A stretch of DNA of 10,414 nucleotides. It comes from Nitrospirota bacterium. Its GTDB lineage: Bacteria; Nitrospirota; CAKKRA01; 9FT-COMBO-42-15. The stretch lies in NCBI GenBank assembly GCA_016214425.1, contig JACRON010000051.1, positions 1-10,414 on the forward strand. The letters run 5' to 3'. The notes beneath the pieces are model-generated. The model did not search any database and was not told the origin of the DNA. It was given only the letters and a program-made list of their open reading frames with translations. Within the stretch, counting starts at the first letter, position 1; the number at the start of each line of letters is the position of its first letter. Below are positions 5,318-10,414 of the stretch, one piece after another. The position numbers and the translations under genes were made by a program.

Positions 5318-5959
5318 TCAGAGAGTGGTTATTATCTCAATCCATCTTCCTACATATACCTCTGGCCATGCATGATAAAAGAATCTATTGCCAAGATAAA
5401 CAATACCAACATTAATCCTTGCAGGAATCTTAACTGCTCTTGCAAGGGCAACAAAGAGGGTTGCATGTTCGTTGCAGTCTCCTGCCCGCATCTTTAACAC
5501 TTCCTTTGCACTCGGTATGCTAACAATCGGCTTCTTTTCAATGTTCTTATACACCCAGTCATTTATCAGCCTTGCAGCACGGAGCGAGTCCTTTTCATTT
5601 CCGATAATATTCTTTGCGAGGCTGATGATTTCGCTGTCATTACTTTGTATGAAAGGTGTTGGCTCTAAATATGCCTCAAGGCCTTTTTTGTTTACAGGCA
5701 AGCTCTCGGCTTTTATGTTATCTATGTTTTCGCTTTTTATTTCTATTGTGTCTCCTGATAACTTTTGCCTCTCATCATTCATCTTAAATTCTTTAAGATC
5801 AACACCGCTAAGGCGAACCTTTAGATACCTCGTGCTTGAAGGTTCCTTAATCTCAATATTCGGGGTTATTGCGGTTACATCAACAATGTCTATCAATTCT
5901 CCTTCTCTTGGTTCTCTTAATGCCATCTCCTTTGGCTCCTGTAATATGGTCATCCCCAT
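5318..5959 (-). pseudogene. Transglutaminase-like protein, C-terminal fragment (frame-disrupted, end truncated)
   Basis: The core of a transglutaminase-like (papain-fold) domain is clear: Cys162 in AGDCNEHATLFVALARAVKIPARINVG and His196 in FFYHAWPEVYVGRW. Upstream, LIDIVDVTAITPNIEI and YLKVRLSGVDLKEF form the middle domain seen in long bacterial transglutaminase-like proteins. The first codon (5959) has no Shine-Dalgarno; the frame is open back to 5995 and reads REAKDWIREESPMGM there, so this is a continuation of the gene at 6549-5974, not a separate gene. At the end, GRWIEIITTL stops at once; family members normally continue through a VDPT-type stretch carrying the third catalytic residue (Asp) and a further 40 or so residues. 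As read it should be inactive. The toxin-antitoxin promoter begins just downstream. Confidence 0.8.
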
Positions 5960-5973
5960 TGGGCTTTCTTCCC

Positions 5974-6549
5974 TTATCCAATCTTTCGCCTCTCTTTATT
6001 TATGAGTTCAACTGTCATCTCATCCTGATTTAATGTTGTTGGGTCAAAGATGCTCAGCCTGTATCTTGTATTTTCCTTAATTCCCTTTTTGAATAAATAG
6101 GGGACAATATTTGCTGATAGAAATGGATGGCTCTTTAAGGGAAGGGTCATCTCCTGTATATTTGATGGAGAAGATGTCTTAATGTGCAGATTGCTGTTTA
6201 TCAGTTTTCCTTCTACTGTAAGATTGGCGGCTTCAGACTGAAGCTGATAGGTAAAACTTTTTATCAGAAAATCTTTATTCGTATTTATATTTGCAGCAGT
6301 TATGAGCTTTTGATAACTATTCATTGCCTTGAAAACGAGCTCTACTTTCTCAGAGATTGCATAACCATTATCAATTGGCCTGATAGCTATAACTGAATGG
6401 CCGCTCTTTTTGCCTTTGATATATATGCCTGACCATGTCTCCTGAGTGTCCTCAGAAAAGGACGGCTGAGGAAAGAGTAGAGAAAAAAGAAGAAAGATGA
6501 CACAGGACAAAAGCAGAAATGAGACAACCGTAAATCTTGTTTTGTGCAT
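5974..6549 (-). CDS. N-terminal part of the same transglutaminase-like protein (exported)
   Basis: The 191 residues start with a signal peptide (basic MHKTR, hydrophobic core to about residue 26, PSFSED cleavage region), followed by a beta-rich domain (WSGIYIKGKKSGHSVIAI, ISEKVELVFKAM, SFTYQLQSEAANLTVEGKLINS, YRLSIFDPTTL). This is the N-terminal domain found before the transglutaminase core in long bacterial proteins of this type. The frame ends at INKERRKIG, only 15 bases before the nominal start of the downstream fragment in another frame. The full protein would act in the periplasm; its substrate is unknown. No Shine-Dalgarno precedes the ATG, and a promoter-like TAAAAT lies 7 bases upstream, so a leaderless transcript is possible. 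The start is supported by the signal peptide. Confidence 0.75.
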   Translation of the reverse strand: MHKTRFTVVSFLLLSCVIFLLFSLLFPQPSFSEDTQETWSGIYIKGKKSGHSVIAIRPIDNGYAISEKVELVFKAMNSYQKLITAANINTNKDFLIKSFTYQLQSEAANLTVEGKLINSNLHIKTSSPSNIQEMTLPLKSHPFLSANIVPYLFKKGIKENTRYRLSIFDPTTLNQDEMTVELINKERRKIG

Positions 6550-6556
6550 AAACTAT

Positions 6557-6585
6557 ATTTTACCATAAGTGAATTTTTTTGCCAT
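6557..6585 (-). promoter_or_regulatory. Candidate promoter of the minus-strand transglutaminase-like gene
   Basis: On the minus strand, ATGGCA (6585-6580, 4 of 6 to -35) and TAAAAT (6562-6557, 5 of 6 to -10) are 17 bases apart. The predicted transcription start falls at or next to the ATG at 6549, which fits the absence of a Shine-Dalgarno. The region is AT-rich, so chance matches are easy. Confidence 0.4.
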
Positions 6586-6708
6586 TAAGTTTCTTTTTGG
6601 TAACTTGTCAGTTTAGCCATTCTTCTTTCCAAGAAACCAAACAAATTTATGCAGTTATATAAAACACTATTATATGCTTCTTATTTTCAAGTTAAGTTTT
6701 AGTAACTT
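6585..6708. repeat. Two TTAAGTTT...GTAACTT motifs upstream of the sigma-54 promoter
   Basis: TTAAGTTT-N7-GTAACTT at 6585-6606 and TTAAGTTT-N2-GTAACTT at 6692-6708 share both half-sites, and the second is an inverted repeat (AAGTTA/TAACTT). Their centres lie roughly 220 and 120 bases before the predicted sigma-54 start, where enhancer-binding activators usually bind. Half-site spacing differs, which weakens the case. Confidence 0.3.
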
Positions 6709-6793
6709 TTATTAATCTGCTGCACTAAATCAATTAGCACTCTCTATATTCAAATATCTTTAAAATCAATGAGTTTACTAATAATGAATGCTT

Positions 6794-6809
6794 TGGCATT
6801 TATTTTGCT
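6794..6809 (+). promoter_or_regulatory. Candidate sigma-54 (RpoN) promoter of the nitrite-reduction cluster
   Basis: TGGCATTTATTTTGCT matches the -24/-12 consensus TGGCAC-N5-TTGCW at 10 of 11 defined positions with exact GG-to-GC spacing. Transcription would begin near 6820, about 65 bases before the small ORF at 6884 and about 280 before the cytochrome gene. Sigma-54 control with an activator would fit regulation by nitrogen oxides, but no activator gene is in the window. Confidence 0.55.
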
Positions 6810-6883
6810 TAATTATACCTTCAGCATAAAAGAAAATATTCATAATCATTATAAATCCTACCTGTTTGAGAGAGGGGGATAAA

Positions 6884-6943
6884 ATGGCGGATAGCAGGGA
6901 AAAACTCGCCTTATATCGTCTGAATTATTCTGAATTATATTGA
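6884..6943 (+). CDS. Small ORF interrupted by a 10-bp tandem duplication
   Basis: The ATG at 6884 has a good Shine-Dalgarno (AGAGGGGG, 5 bases upstream) and encodes MADSREKLALYRLNYSELY, then stops. The decamer TCTGAATTAT is tandemly repeated at 6919-6928 and 6929-6938. With one copy the frame would continue as LNYIDKINNRPKGIKIADA to a TGA at 6987-6989, a 31-residue product. I do not recognise it. It lies between the sigma-54 candidate and the cytochrome gene and could be a leader peptide or a decayed small protein. Confidence 0.4.
   Translation: MADSREKLALYRLNYSELY
6919..6938 (+). repeat. Perfect 10-bp tandem duplication (TCTGAATTAT twice)
   Basis: Adjacent identical decamers shift the reading frame of the small ORF starting at 6884. 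The change is not a multiple of three, so it truncates the predicted product from 31 to 19 residues. Confidence 0.85.
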
Positions 6944-6992
6944 TAAGATCAATAACCGTCCAAAGGGCATCAAAATCGCTGATGCCTGAAAA

Positions 6993-7003
6993 AAGGAGGT
7001 GAT
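6993..7003 (+). promoter_or_regulatory. Orphan near-perfect Shine-Dalgarno (AAGGAGGTGAT)
   Basis: Eleven bases complement the 3' end of 16S rRNA, the strongest ribosome binding site in the window, but no ATG or TTG follows within a usable distance; the overlapping GTG at 6999 is inside the site. It directly follows the stop of the reconstructed small ORF (6989), as if a second gene once started here. Confidence 0.5.
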
Positions 7004-7049
7004 AGGAAAGAGATTAATTTTGTTTAGTAAGGATACGATCTTAATTTGT

Positions 7050-7076
7050 AAATTTCAAATCTCAAATTTCAAATCT
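7050..7076 (+). repeat. Two copies of AAATTTCAAATCT, 14-base period
   Basis: The 13-mer occurs at 7050-7062 and 7064-7076 upstream of the cytochrome gene. It is a low-complexity AT-rich repeat within the transcript leader; no role is evident. Apart from the promoter, small ORF and Shine-Dalgarno listed separately, I see nothing else in the 6550-7102 intergenic region. Confidence 0.7.
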
Positions 7077-7102
7077 TTAAGAAAGGGAGGTTAATTCAAT
7101 CT

Positions 7103-7435
7103 ATGAAAAAAATCTTTTTGCTATTAGTGACATTAATAATGGGGATAAGTTTTGCAGCAGTGGCTATGGCAGCAGATGCAAAGACAAACTTTGCAAATAT
7201 ATGCGCTGCATGTCATGGACAAAAGGGAGAGGGTTCTCCAATCGGTCCTGCATTAAAAGGGAATGCATTTGTTAAGGGCAGTGATGCTGCGGCAATAAAG
7301 GCAACAATATTAAAGGGTCGTTCTGGCAAGGACAGGAAGCATCCTAATTTCCCTGCAGATATGCCGCCGCAGGCGCTATCTGCTGCTGATGCAGAGGCAG
7401 TGGCAAATTTTGTAAAGAGTGATTTACAGAAATAA
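7103..7435 (+). CDS. Periplasmic monoheme cytochrome c (c551/c552-like)
   Basis: The 110-residue precursor has a signal peptide cleaved near AMA-AD (residue about 24) and a class I cytochrome c fold. The heme is attached at Cys34/Cys37 with His38 as ligand (CAACH); Met87 in ADMPPQALS is the probable sixth ligand. It is 29 bases upstream of nirS and the likely role is electron donor to the nitrite reductase, by analogy with NirM/cytochrome c551; the exact homology is not established. GGGAGG lies 12 bases upstream of the ATG, rather far. The gene looks complete. Confidence 0.9.
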   Translation: MKKIFLLLVTLIMGISFAAVAMAADAKTNFANICAACHGQKGEGSPIGPALKGNAFVKGSDAAAIKATILKGRSGKDRKHPNFPADMPPQALSAADAEAVANFVKSDLQK

Positions 7436-7464
7436 AAGAATTAAGAGAGGAGGAGAATTTAAAG

Positions 7465-8664
7465 ATGCTTATAAAAAGATGGTTTAAGACAATGGTAATG
7501 GGTGTTCTTGGCCTTTTAGCACTTGATTTTGCCATTGCACTGGCATTAACAGATGAAGAGATGAGCAAGGCAAAGAAGATATATTTTGACAGATGCGCTG
7601 GCTGCCACGGTACACTCAGAAAGGGCGCTACAGGGCCAGAGATAACAGACACAAAGCTCAAGGCAAAGAATTACAACACAGACATAATCAAGGCCTTTAT
7701 CTCAAATGGCACTGGCGGCGGTATGCCTGGTTTTGTAAAGACAGGGTTAATGACTGCAGATGAGGCAGACCTCATGGCGAGATTTGTTCAGGTGCCGCCT
7801 CCAATCCCGCCAGAGAGGTCGCTTGCTGATATGGAAGAGACATGGAAGCTTGTGACACCTGTTGATAAAAGGCCTACCAAGCCAATGCACAAAAGAAACA
7901 TAGAGAACTTCTTTGGCGTTGTATTAAGGGATGCAGGCAAGGCAGCTATCATTGACGGAGATACAAAGGAGCTTGTATCCACAGTAGATATAGGTTTTGC
8001 AACGCATATACTAAGGGTTTCTGCAACAGGAAGATATTTCTATTCCATTGGCAGGGACGGCAGGGCTGTTCTCATTGATCTCTGGATGGAGAAGCCTGCA
8101 AAGGTTGCAGAGGTTCAGGCCTGTACAGAGGCAAGGTCTATTGATGTGAGCAAATATAATGGCCCAAAGGGAAATTTCCTTGATAAATACGCTGTAATTG
8201 GCTGCTACTGGCCGCCCCAATTTATAATCCTTGATGGCAAGACCTTAAAGCCGTTGAAGGTTGTGAGTTCAAGGAGCTTTACCTATGATACAAATGAGTT
8301 TGTGAATGAGGCAAGGGTTGCTGCCATGATAGCCTCCCACAAAGACCCTGAGATTATACTCAATGTTAAAGAGGCAGGTTATATATGGTTTGTGGATTAT
8401 TCGGATTTAAAGAACCTGAAGATTACACAGGTTGAGACAGAGAGATTCCTTCATGACGGAGGCTGGGATGCCACAAAGAGGTATGTGATGATGGCTGCAA
8501 ACATGAGAAATAAAATGGTGATTGTTGACAGCCAGACAAAGAAGCAGGTTGCACAGATAGAAACAGGCATCAAGCCGCATCCAGGGAGGGGCGGCAACTG
8601 GACTGATCCGAAATTATCAAGGCCCATCCCAAAAGCGCCCATGTGTGGGCAGACCATACATTGA
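7465..8664 (+). CDS. nirS: Cytochrome cd1 nitrite reductase NirS, N-terminal 384 residues (frameshifted)
   Basis: NirS reduces nitrite to nitric oxide in the periplasm. A signal peptide is followed by the cytochrome c domain with CAGCH (Cys44, Cys47, His48) and Met87 in GGGMPGF, then the eight-bladed d1 domain. His181 in FATHILRVSATGRY is the expected heme d1 ligand; the active-site histidines are His330 (RFLHDGGWD) and His372 (PHPGRGGNW). The combination favours NirS over NirF or NirN. The native sequence stops matching after DPKL (near 8616), and the remaining 16 codons are out of frame. The rest of the enzyme is in another frame at 8613-8942, and about 44 residues expected between the two are missing. 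Shine-Dalgarno GAGGAGGAG precedes the ATG. Confidence 0.93.
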   Translation: MLIKRWFKTMVMGVLGLLALDFAIALALTDEEMSKAKKIYFDRCAGCHGTLRKGATGPEITDTKLKAKNYNTDIIKAFISNGTGGGMPGFVKTGLMTADEADLMARFVQVPPPIPPERSLADMEETWKLVTPVDKRPTKPMHKRNIENFFGVVLRDAGKAAIIDGDTKELVSTVDIGFATHILRVSATGRYFYSIGRDGRAVLIDLWMEKPAKVAEVQACTEARSIDVSKYNGPKGNFLDKYAVIGCYWPPQFIILDGKTLKPLKVVSSRSFTYDTNEFVNEARVAAMIASHKDPEIILNVKEAGYIWFVDYSDLKNLKITQVETERFLHDGGWDATKRYVMMAANMRNKMVIVDSQTKKQVAQIETGIKPHPGRGGNWTDPKLSRPIPKAPMCGQTIH

Positions 8665-8942
8665 ATCCAGAGCCAAAGATTAACAGGAGCATCTGTGTTG
8701 TTGATATAAGCAAGCCGGATGATAAGCCAAAGTGCTGGGAGGCAACAGACCGCGGCAGGATAGTTCACCTTGAATACAACAAGGCTGGAGACGAGATGTG
8801 GGTCTCTGTCTGGGATAAGGAGGGAGAGATTATAATCTATGATGACAAGACCCTGAAGGAGAAGCAGAGGATTAAGGGTGACTGGTTGGTAACACCAACA
8901 GGGAAATTCAATGTATATAATACGATGAACGATGTGTATTAA
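8643..8942 (+). pseudogene. nirS: NirS C-terminal fragment in a shifted frame
   Basis: This is the last part of the d1 propeller: WADHTLNPEPKINRS, CWEATDRGRIVHLEYNKAGD, then GDWLVTPTGKFNVYNTM at the very end, all strongly NirS-like. The frame is meaningful from about 8613, where IIKAHPKSAHV matches the FIKTHPKS block of known NirS, so the GTG at 8643 is not a true start and there is no Shine-Dalgarno. The upstream part of nirS is one frame away and the two parts overlap in sequence. A single deletion of n bases with n = 3k+1 (about 130) would explain both the frameshift and the missing residues. Confidence 0.88.
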
Positions 8943-8958
8943 ATAAAATTTAAACTAA

Positions 8959-8989
8959 TGTAGGGGCGGTTCGCAAACCGCCCCCCTAT
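8959..8989. repeat. Short palindromic repeat, copy D (GGGGCGGTT type)
   Basis: After TGTA, GGGGCGGTT (8963-8971) pairs with AACCGCCCC (8976-8984) across CGCA. It has the same outer design as copies A-C but a different stem, with both strands changed together. It sits 16 bases after the nirS stop and could stabilise or end that transcript. Confidence 0.8.
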
Positions 8990-9020
8990 AAGGTGGTTTA
9001 TAAACGAACATCTAATCAAC

Positions 9021-9116
9021 AGGCTGTTGAAAAAGTCATCAACAGCCTTGATTACACAGATTAGAAAAAATGATTACACAGATATTCAGAGATTGTTGGG
9101 TTTTTCAACAAGCTCT
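9021..9116. mobile_element. MITE-like element or insertion-sequence remnant
   Basis: The left end AGGCTGTTGAAAAAG (9021-9035) and the right end, read on the minus strand as AGCTTGTTGAAAAACC (9114-9099), are near-identical inverted ends of a type common at bacterial insertion sequences. The left end also forms a perfect 10-bp hairpin with TCAACAGCCT (9039-9048). No transposase frame fits in about 96 bases. No convincing target-site duplication is visible. It lies directly upstream of the P460-like gene's Shine-Dalgarno. Confidence 0.5.
9050..9083 (+). repeat. GATTACACAGAT repeated with a 22-base period
   Basis: The 12-mer occurs at 9050-9061 and 9072-9083 inside the MITE-like element. A 22-base repeat with this core recurs between genes in some draft genomes, as I recall it; two units are present here. 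Confidence 0.7.
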
Positions 9117-9130
9117 TAGGAGGAAAAGAG

Positions 9131-9625
9131 ATGAAAAGGAGCCTATGGGGAGTTTTAGCAGTAGCAGTATTAATTGCAGGGGTAATGATAGGGAGCAGCT
9201 TTGCAGCAGGGAATTACTGGGATGGCTGGCAGAAGACAATTAGATTGGATATTTTTCCAGAGTGCGGCGTAAATGTCCGCGGCGTTGGTGGAGACGATAT
9301 TCTTCAGGCAACAGTTGACACCTACTGCGGAGTAAAACCCGGGGGATATCAGGGTTATGTTAATCCAAAGGTAATGGACATCTACAAGAAGAAGGGCAAG
9401 AGCTATCCTGATGGCAAGGTTGCTGTCCTTGAATTTAAGAAGATAGGCGCTGCCTTTACAACAGACATAAAGGGTGGAAAGCCTGTGTATGATGTTGTCT
9501 CTATTGCTGATGGAAAATCCATTGCATCAAAAGAGCCAAATCATCCATTGAATCCTGAGACCTGCGCAAAGTGTCACGCAGGCTTTGGCGGCACATGCAA
9601 GGGTTTTGTCTGCGGGAATAGGTAG
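9131..9625 (+). CDS. Cytochrome P460-like periplasmic monoheme protein
   Basis: The 164-residue precursor has a signal peptide ending near SFAAG (about residue 26). The middle reads YVNPKVMDIYKKKGKSYPDGKVAVLEFKKIG across residues 77-106, the pattern of the P460/cytochrome c' beta family (a YV.P .. K.G ..DG..V.E pattern). A CxxCH heme site near the C-terminus (Cys145, Cys148, His149) is as expected. Four further cysteines (45, 66, 156, 161) are unusual. P460 proteins oxidise hydroxylamine or bind NO, so the placement between nirS and nirJ suggests handling of NO or a related intermediate. I cannot verify the cross-link Lys of true P460. Shine-Dalgarno AGGAGG is 7 bases upstream. The end (GTCKGFVCGNR) departs from the usual DYVF-type finish. 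Confidence 0.75.
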   Translation: MKRSLWGVLAVAVLIAGVMIGSSFAAGNYWDGWQKTIRLDIFPECGVNVRGVGGDDILQATVDTYCGVKPGGYQGYVNPKVMDIYKKKGKSYPDGKVAVLEFKKIGAAFTTDIKGGKPVYDVVSIADGKSIASKEPNHPLNPETCAKCHAGFGGTCKGFVCGNR

Positions 9626-9667
9626 ATTATAGAATTTGGAGAATGGATGAATCGGTGGTGAGGATAC

Positions 9668-10414
9668 ATGCTTGGTGTAACAAAATTACTGTGCGAGACA
9701 ACTAAAACAGAAAAGGAGACGGCCTGCGGCAGGCATTCTCCAAGGCTCCTGCAATTTTCGCAGGAGAAGAGGCCTGTTGTTGTCTGGAATATTACAAAGC
9801 AGTGCAACCTCCACTGTATGCACTGCTACTCTGATTCAAAAGACCAGAGCTATCAAAATGAGCTGACAACAAAAGAGGCAATCTCTGTTATTGATGACTT
9901 GTCATCCTTTAAGGCGCCTGTAATCATCTTTTCAGGCGGCGACCCTCTTTTAAGAAAAGATATATTTGAATTAGCAGGATATGCCAAAGAAAAGGGCATC
10001 AGGTGCGCCTTGTCCACAAACGGCACCCTGATTGATAAGGAGATGGGAAAGAAGATAGCAGATGCCAAGTTTGCCTATGTTGGCGTCAGCATTGACGGCG
10101 TGGGCGAGATGAATGACATGTTCAGAGGAATGAGAGGCGCCTATGAAAGAGCTATTGCTGGTTTGAAAAATTGCAGAGAGCTTGGTGTAAGGACAGGAAT
10201 ACGGCTTACACTCAACAAAAGGACAATTAACCAGCTTCCGGCTATCTTTGATTTGTCTGAAACAGAGGATATTCCGAGGGTATATATTTCCCATCTCGTT
10301 TATTCAGGCAGGGGCAGAAGGATAAAGAGTGATGACCTTAACCATTACGAGACAAGGAAGGCTATAGATTATATATTTGAAAGGGCAATAGAGTTTAATG
10401 AAAAGGGGATTGAG
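9668..10414 (+). CDS. nirJ: Radical SAM heme d1 biosynthesis protein NirJ (NirJ1-like), 3' end outside window
   Basis: The first 249 residues are present and the frame is open to the window edge. It starts MLGVTKLLCE, typical of NirJ1-type proteins, followed by VVVWNITKQCNLHCMHCYSD with the radical SAM cluster cysteines 46, 50 and 53 (CxxxCxxC). The SAM-binding FSGGDPLL is at 88-95 and STNGTLI follows. NirJ-type enzymes take part in converting didecarboxysiroheme to heme d1; related AhbC acts in alternative heme synthesis, so that function cannot be excluded. The neighbouring nirS argues for heme d1. GGTGAGG lies 5 bases before the ATG. The residues present show no missing blocks. The usual C-terminal Fe-S SPASM-like region would lie outside the window. 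Confidence 0.9.
   Translation, partial: MLGVTKLLCETTKTEKETACGRHSPRLLQFSQEKRPVVVWNITKQCNLHCMHCYSDSKDQSYQNELTTKEAISVIDDLSSFKAPVIIFSGGDPLLRKDIFELAGYAKEKGIRCALSTNGTLIDKEMGKKIADAKFAYVGVSIDGVGEMNDMFRGMRGAYERAIAGLKNCRELGVRTGIRLTLNKRTINQLPAIFDLSETEDIPRVYISHLVYSGRGRRIKSDDLNHYETRKAIDYIFERAIEFNEKGIE

Noticed and set aside
6939..6953. ATTGAT-AAG-ATCAAT as an FNR/DNR box for the nir cluster
   Set aside because: It is a perfect inverted repeat, but the spacer is 3 bases, not the 4 of TTGAT-N4-ATCAA. It also lies downstream of the predicted sigma-54 start and inside the reconstructed small ORF.
6999..7094. GTG-initiated 31-codon ORF upstream of the cytochrome gene
   Set aside because: The GTG lies within the Shine-Dalgarno itself, the translation is low-complexity (repeated AAATTTCAAATCT), and it resembles no protein.
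6894..7100. CRISPR array or riboswitch in the long intergenic region
   Set aside because: There are no regularly spaced direct repeats with unique spacers, and no conserved aptamer pattern that I can recognise.
9722..9766. Two hairpins near the nirJ start (GCCTG/CAGGC and CTCCTGC/GCAGGAG)
   Set aside because: They fall within normal conserved NirJ coding sequence, have no T tract, and are small enough to arise by chance from Gln/Glu/Arg codon content.

Overview
This window looks like a chromosomal segment from a Gram-negative, respiratory, probably uncultured bacterium. The evidence is an Mla-type outer-membrane lipid transport operon, a type II signal peptide lipoprotein, periplasmic c-type cytochromes, and a cytochrome cd1 nitrite reductase (NirS) with a heme d1 biosynthesis radical SAM protein of the NirJ1 style. 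Base composition appears moderate to slightly AT-rich by eye (not computed). The short palindromic repeats scattered between genes are of a kind common in draft genomes of Nitrospirota, NC10 and deltaproteobacterial relatives. That placement is inference only; no rRNA or marker gene is present.

Layout. 1-831 (+): 3' part of an HtrA/Do serine protease. 833-958: large imperfect palindrome between convergent genes. 982-6549, all on the minus strand, in transcription order: a transglutaminase-like gene broken into two frames (6549-5318), a VapB/VapC-like toxin-antitoxin pair with its own promoter/operator (5309-4632), a lipoprotein carrying an in-frame repeat (4632-4177), mlaE (4063-3434), mlaF (3383-2631), mlaD (2601-1597) and a small hypothetical protein (1494-982). 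6550-7102: AT-rich divergent intergenic region with a good sigma-54 promoter match, a small ORF broken by a 10-bp tandem duplication, and an orphan perfect Shine-Dalgarno. 7103-10414 (+): a nitrite respiration cluster of cytochrome c, nirS (frameshifted), a P460-like monoheme cytochrome c and nirJ (runs off the window).

Functionally, MlaE-MlaF-MlaD would form the inner-membrane ABC complex that moves phospholipid between membranes. NirS would reduce nitrite to NO with electrons from the small cytochrome c, NirJ helps make heme d1, and the P460-like protein suggests further NO or hydroxylamine chemistry.

The most striking feature is that several otherwise well-conserved genes lack internal segments, judged from remembered family sequences. 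NirS lacks about 44 residues with a frameshift, MlaE lacks about 50 residues in frame, and the transglutaminase is interrupted twice; the lipoprotein may also be affected. Other small lesions affect starts: an 18-bp tandem duplication at the mlaD start creates a 5-codon mini-ORF, and the VapC-like gene has only an ATA codon where its start should be. Either this locus is decaying, or the contig has had unresolved gaps closed; read mapping would decide.
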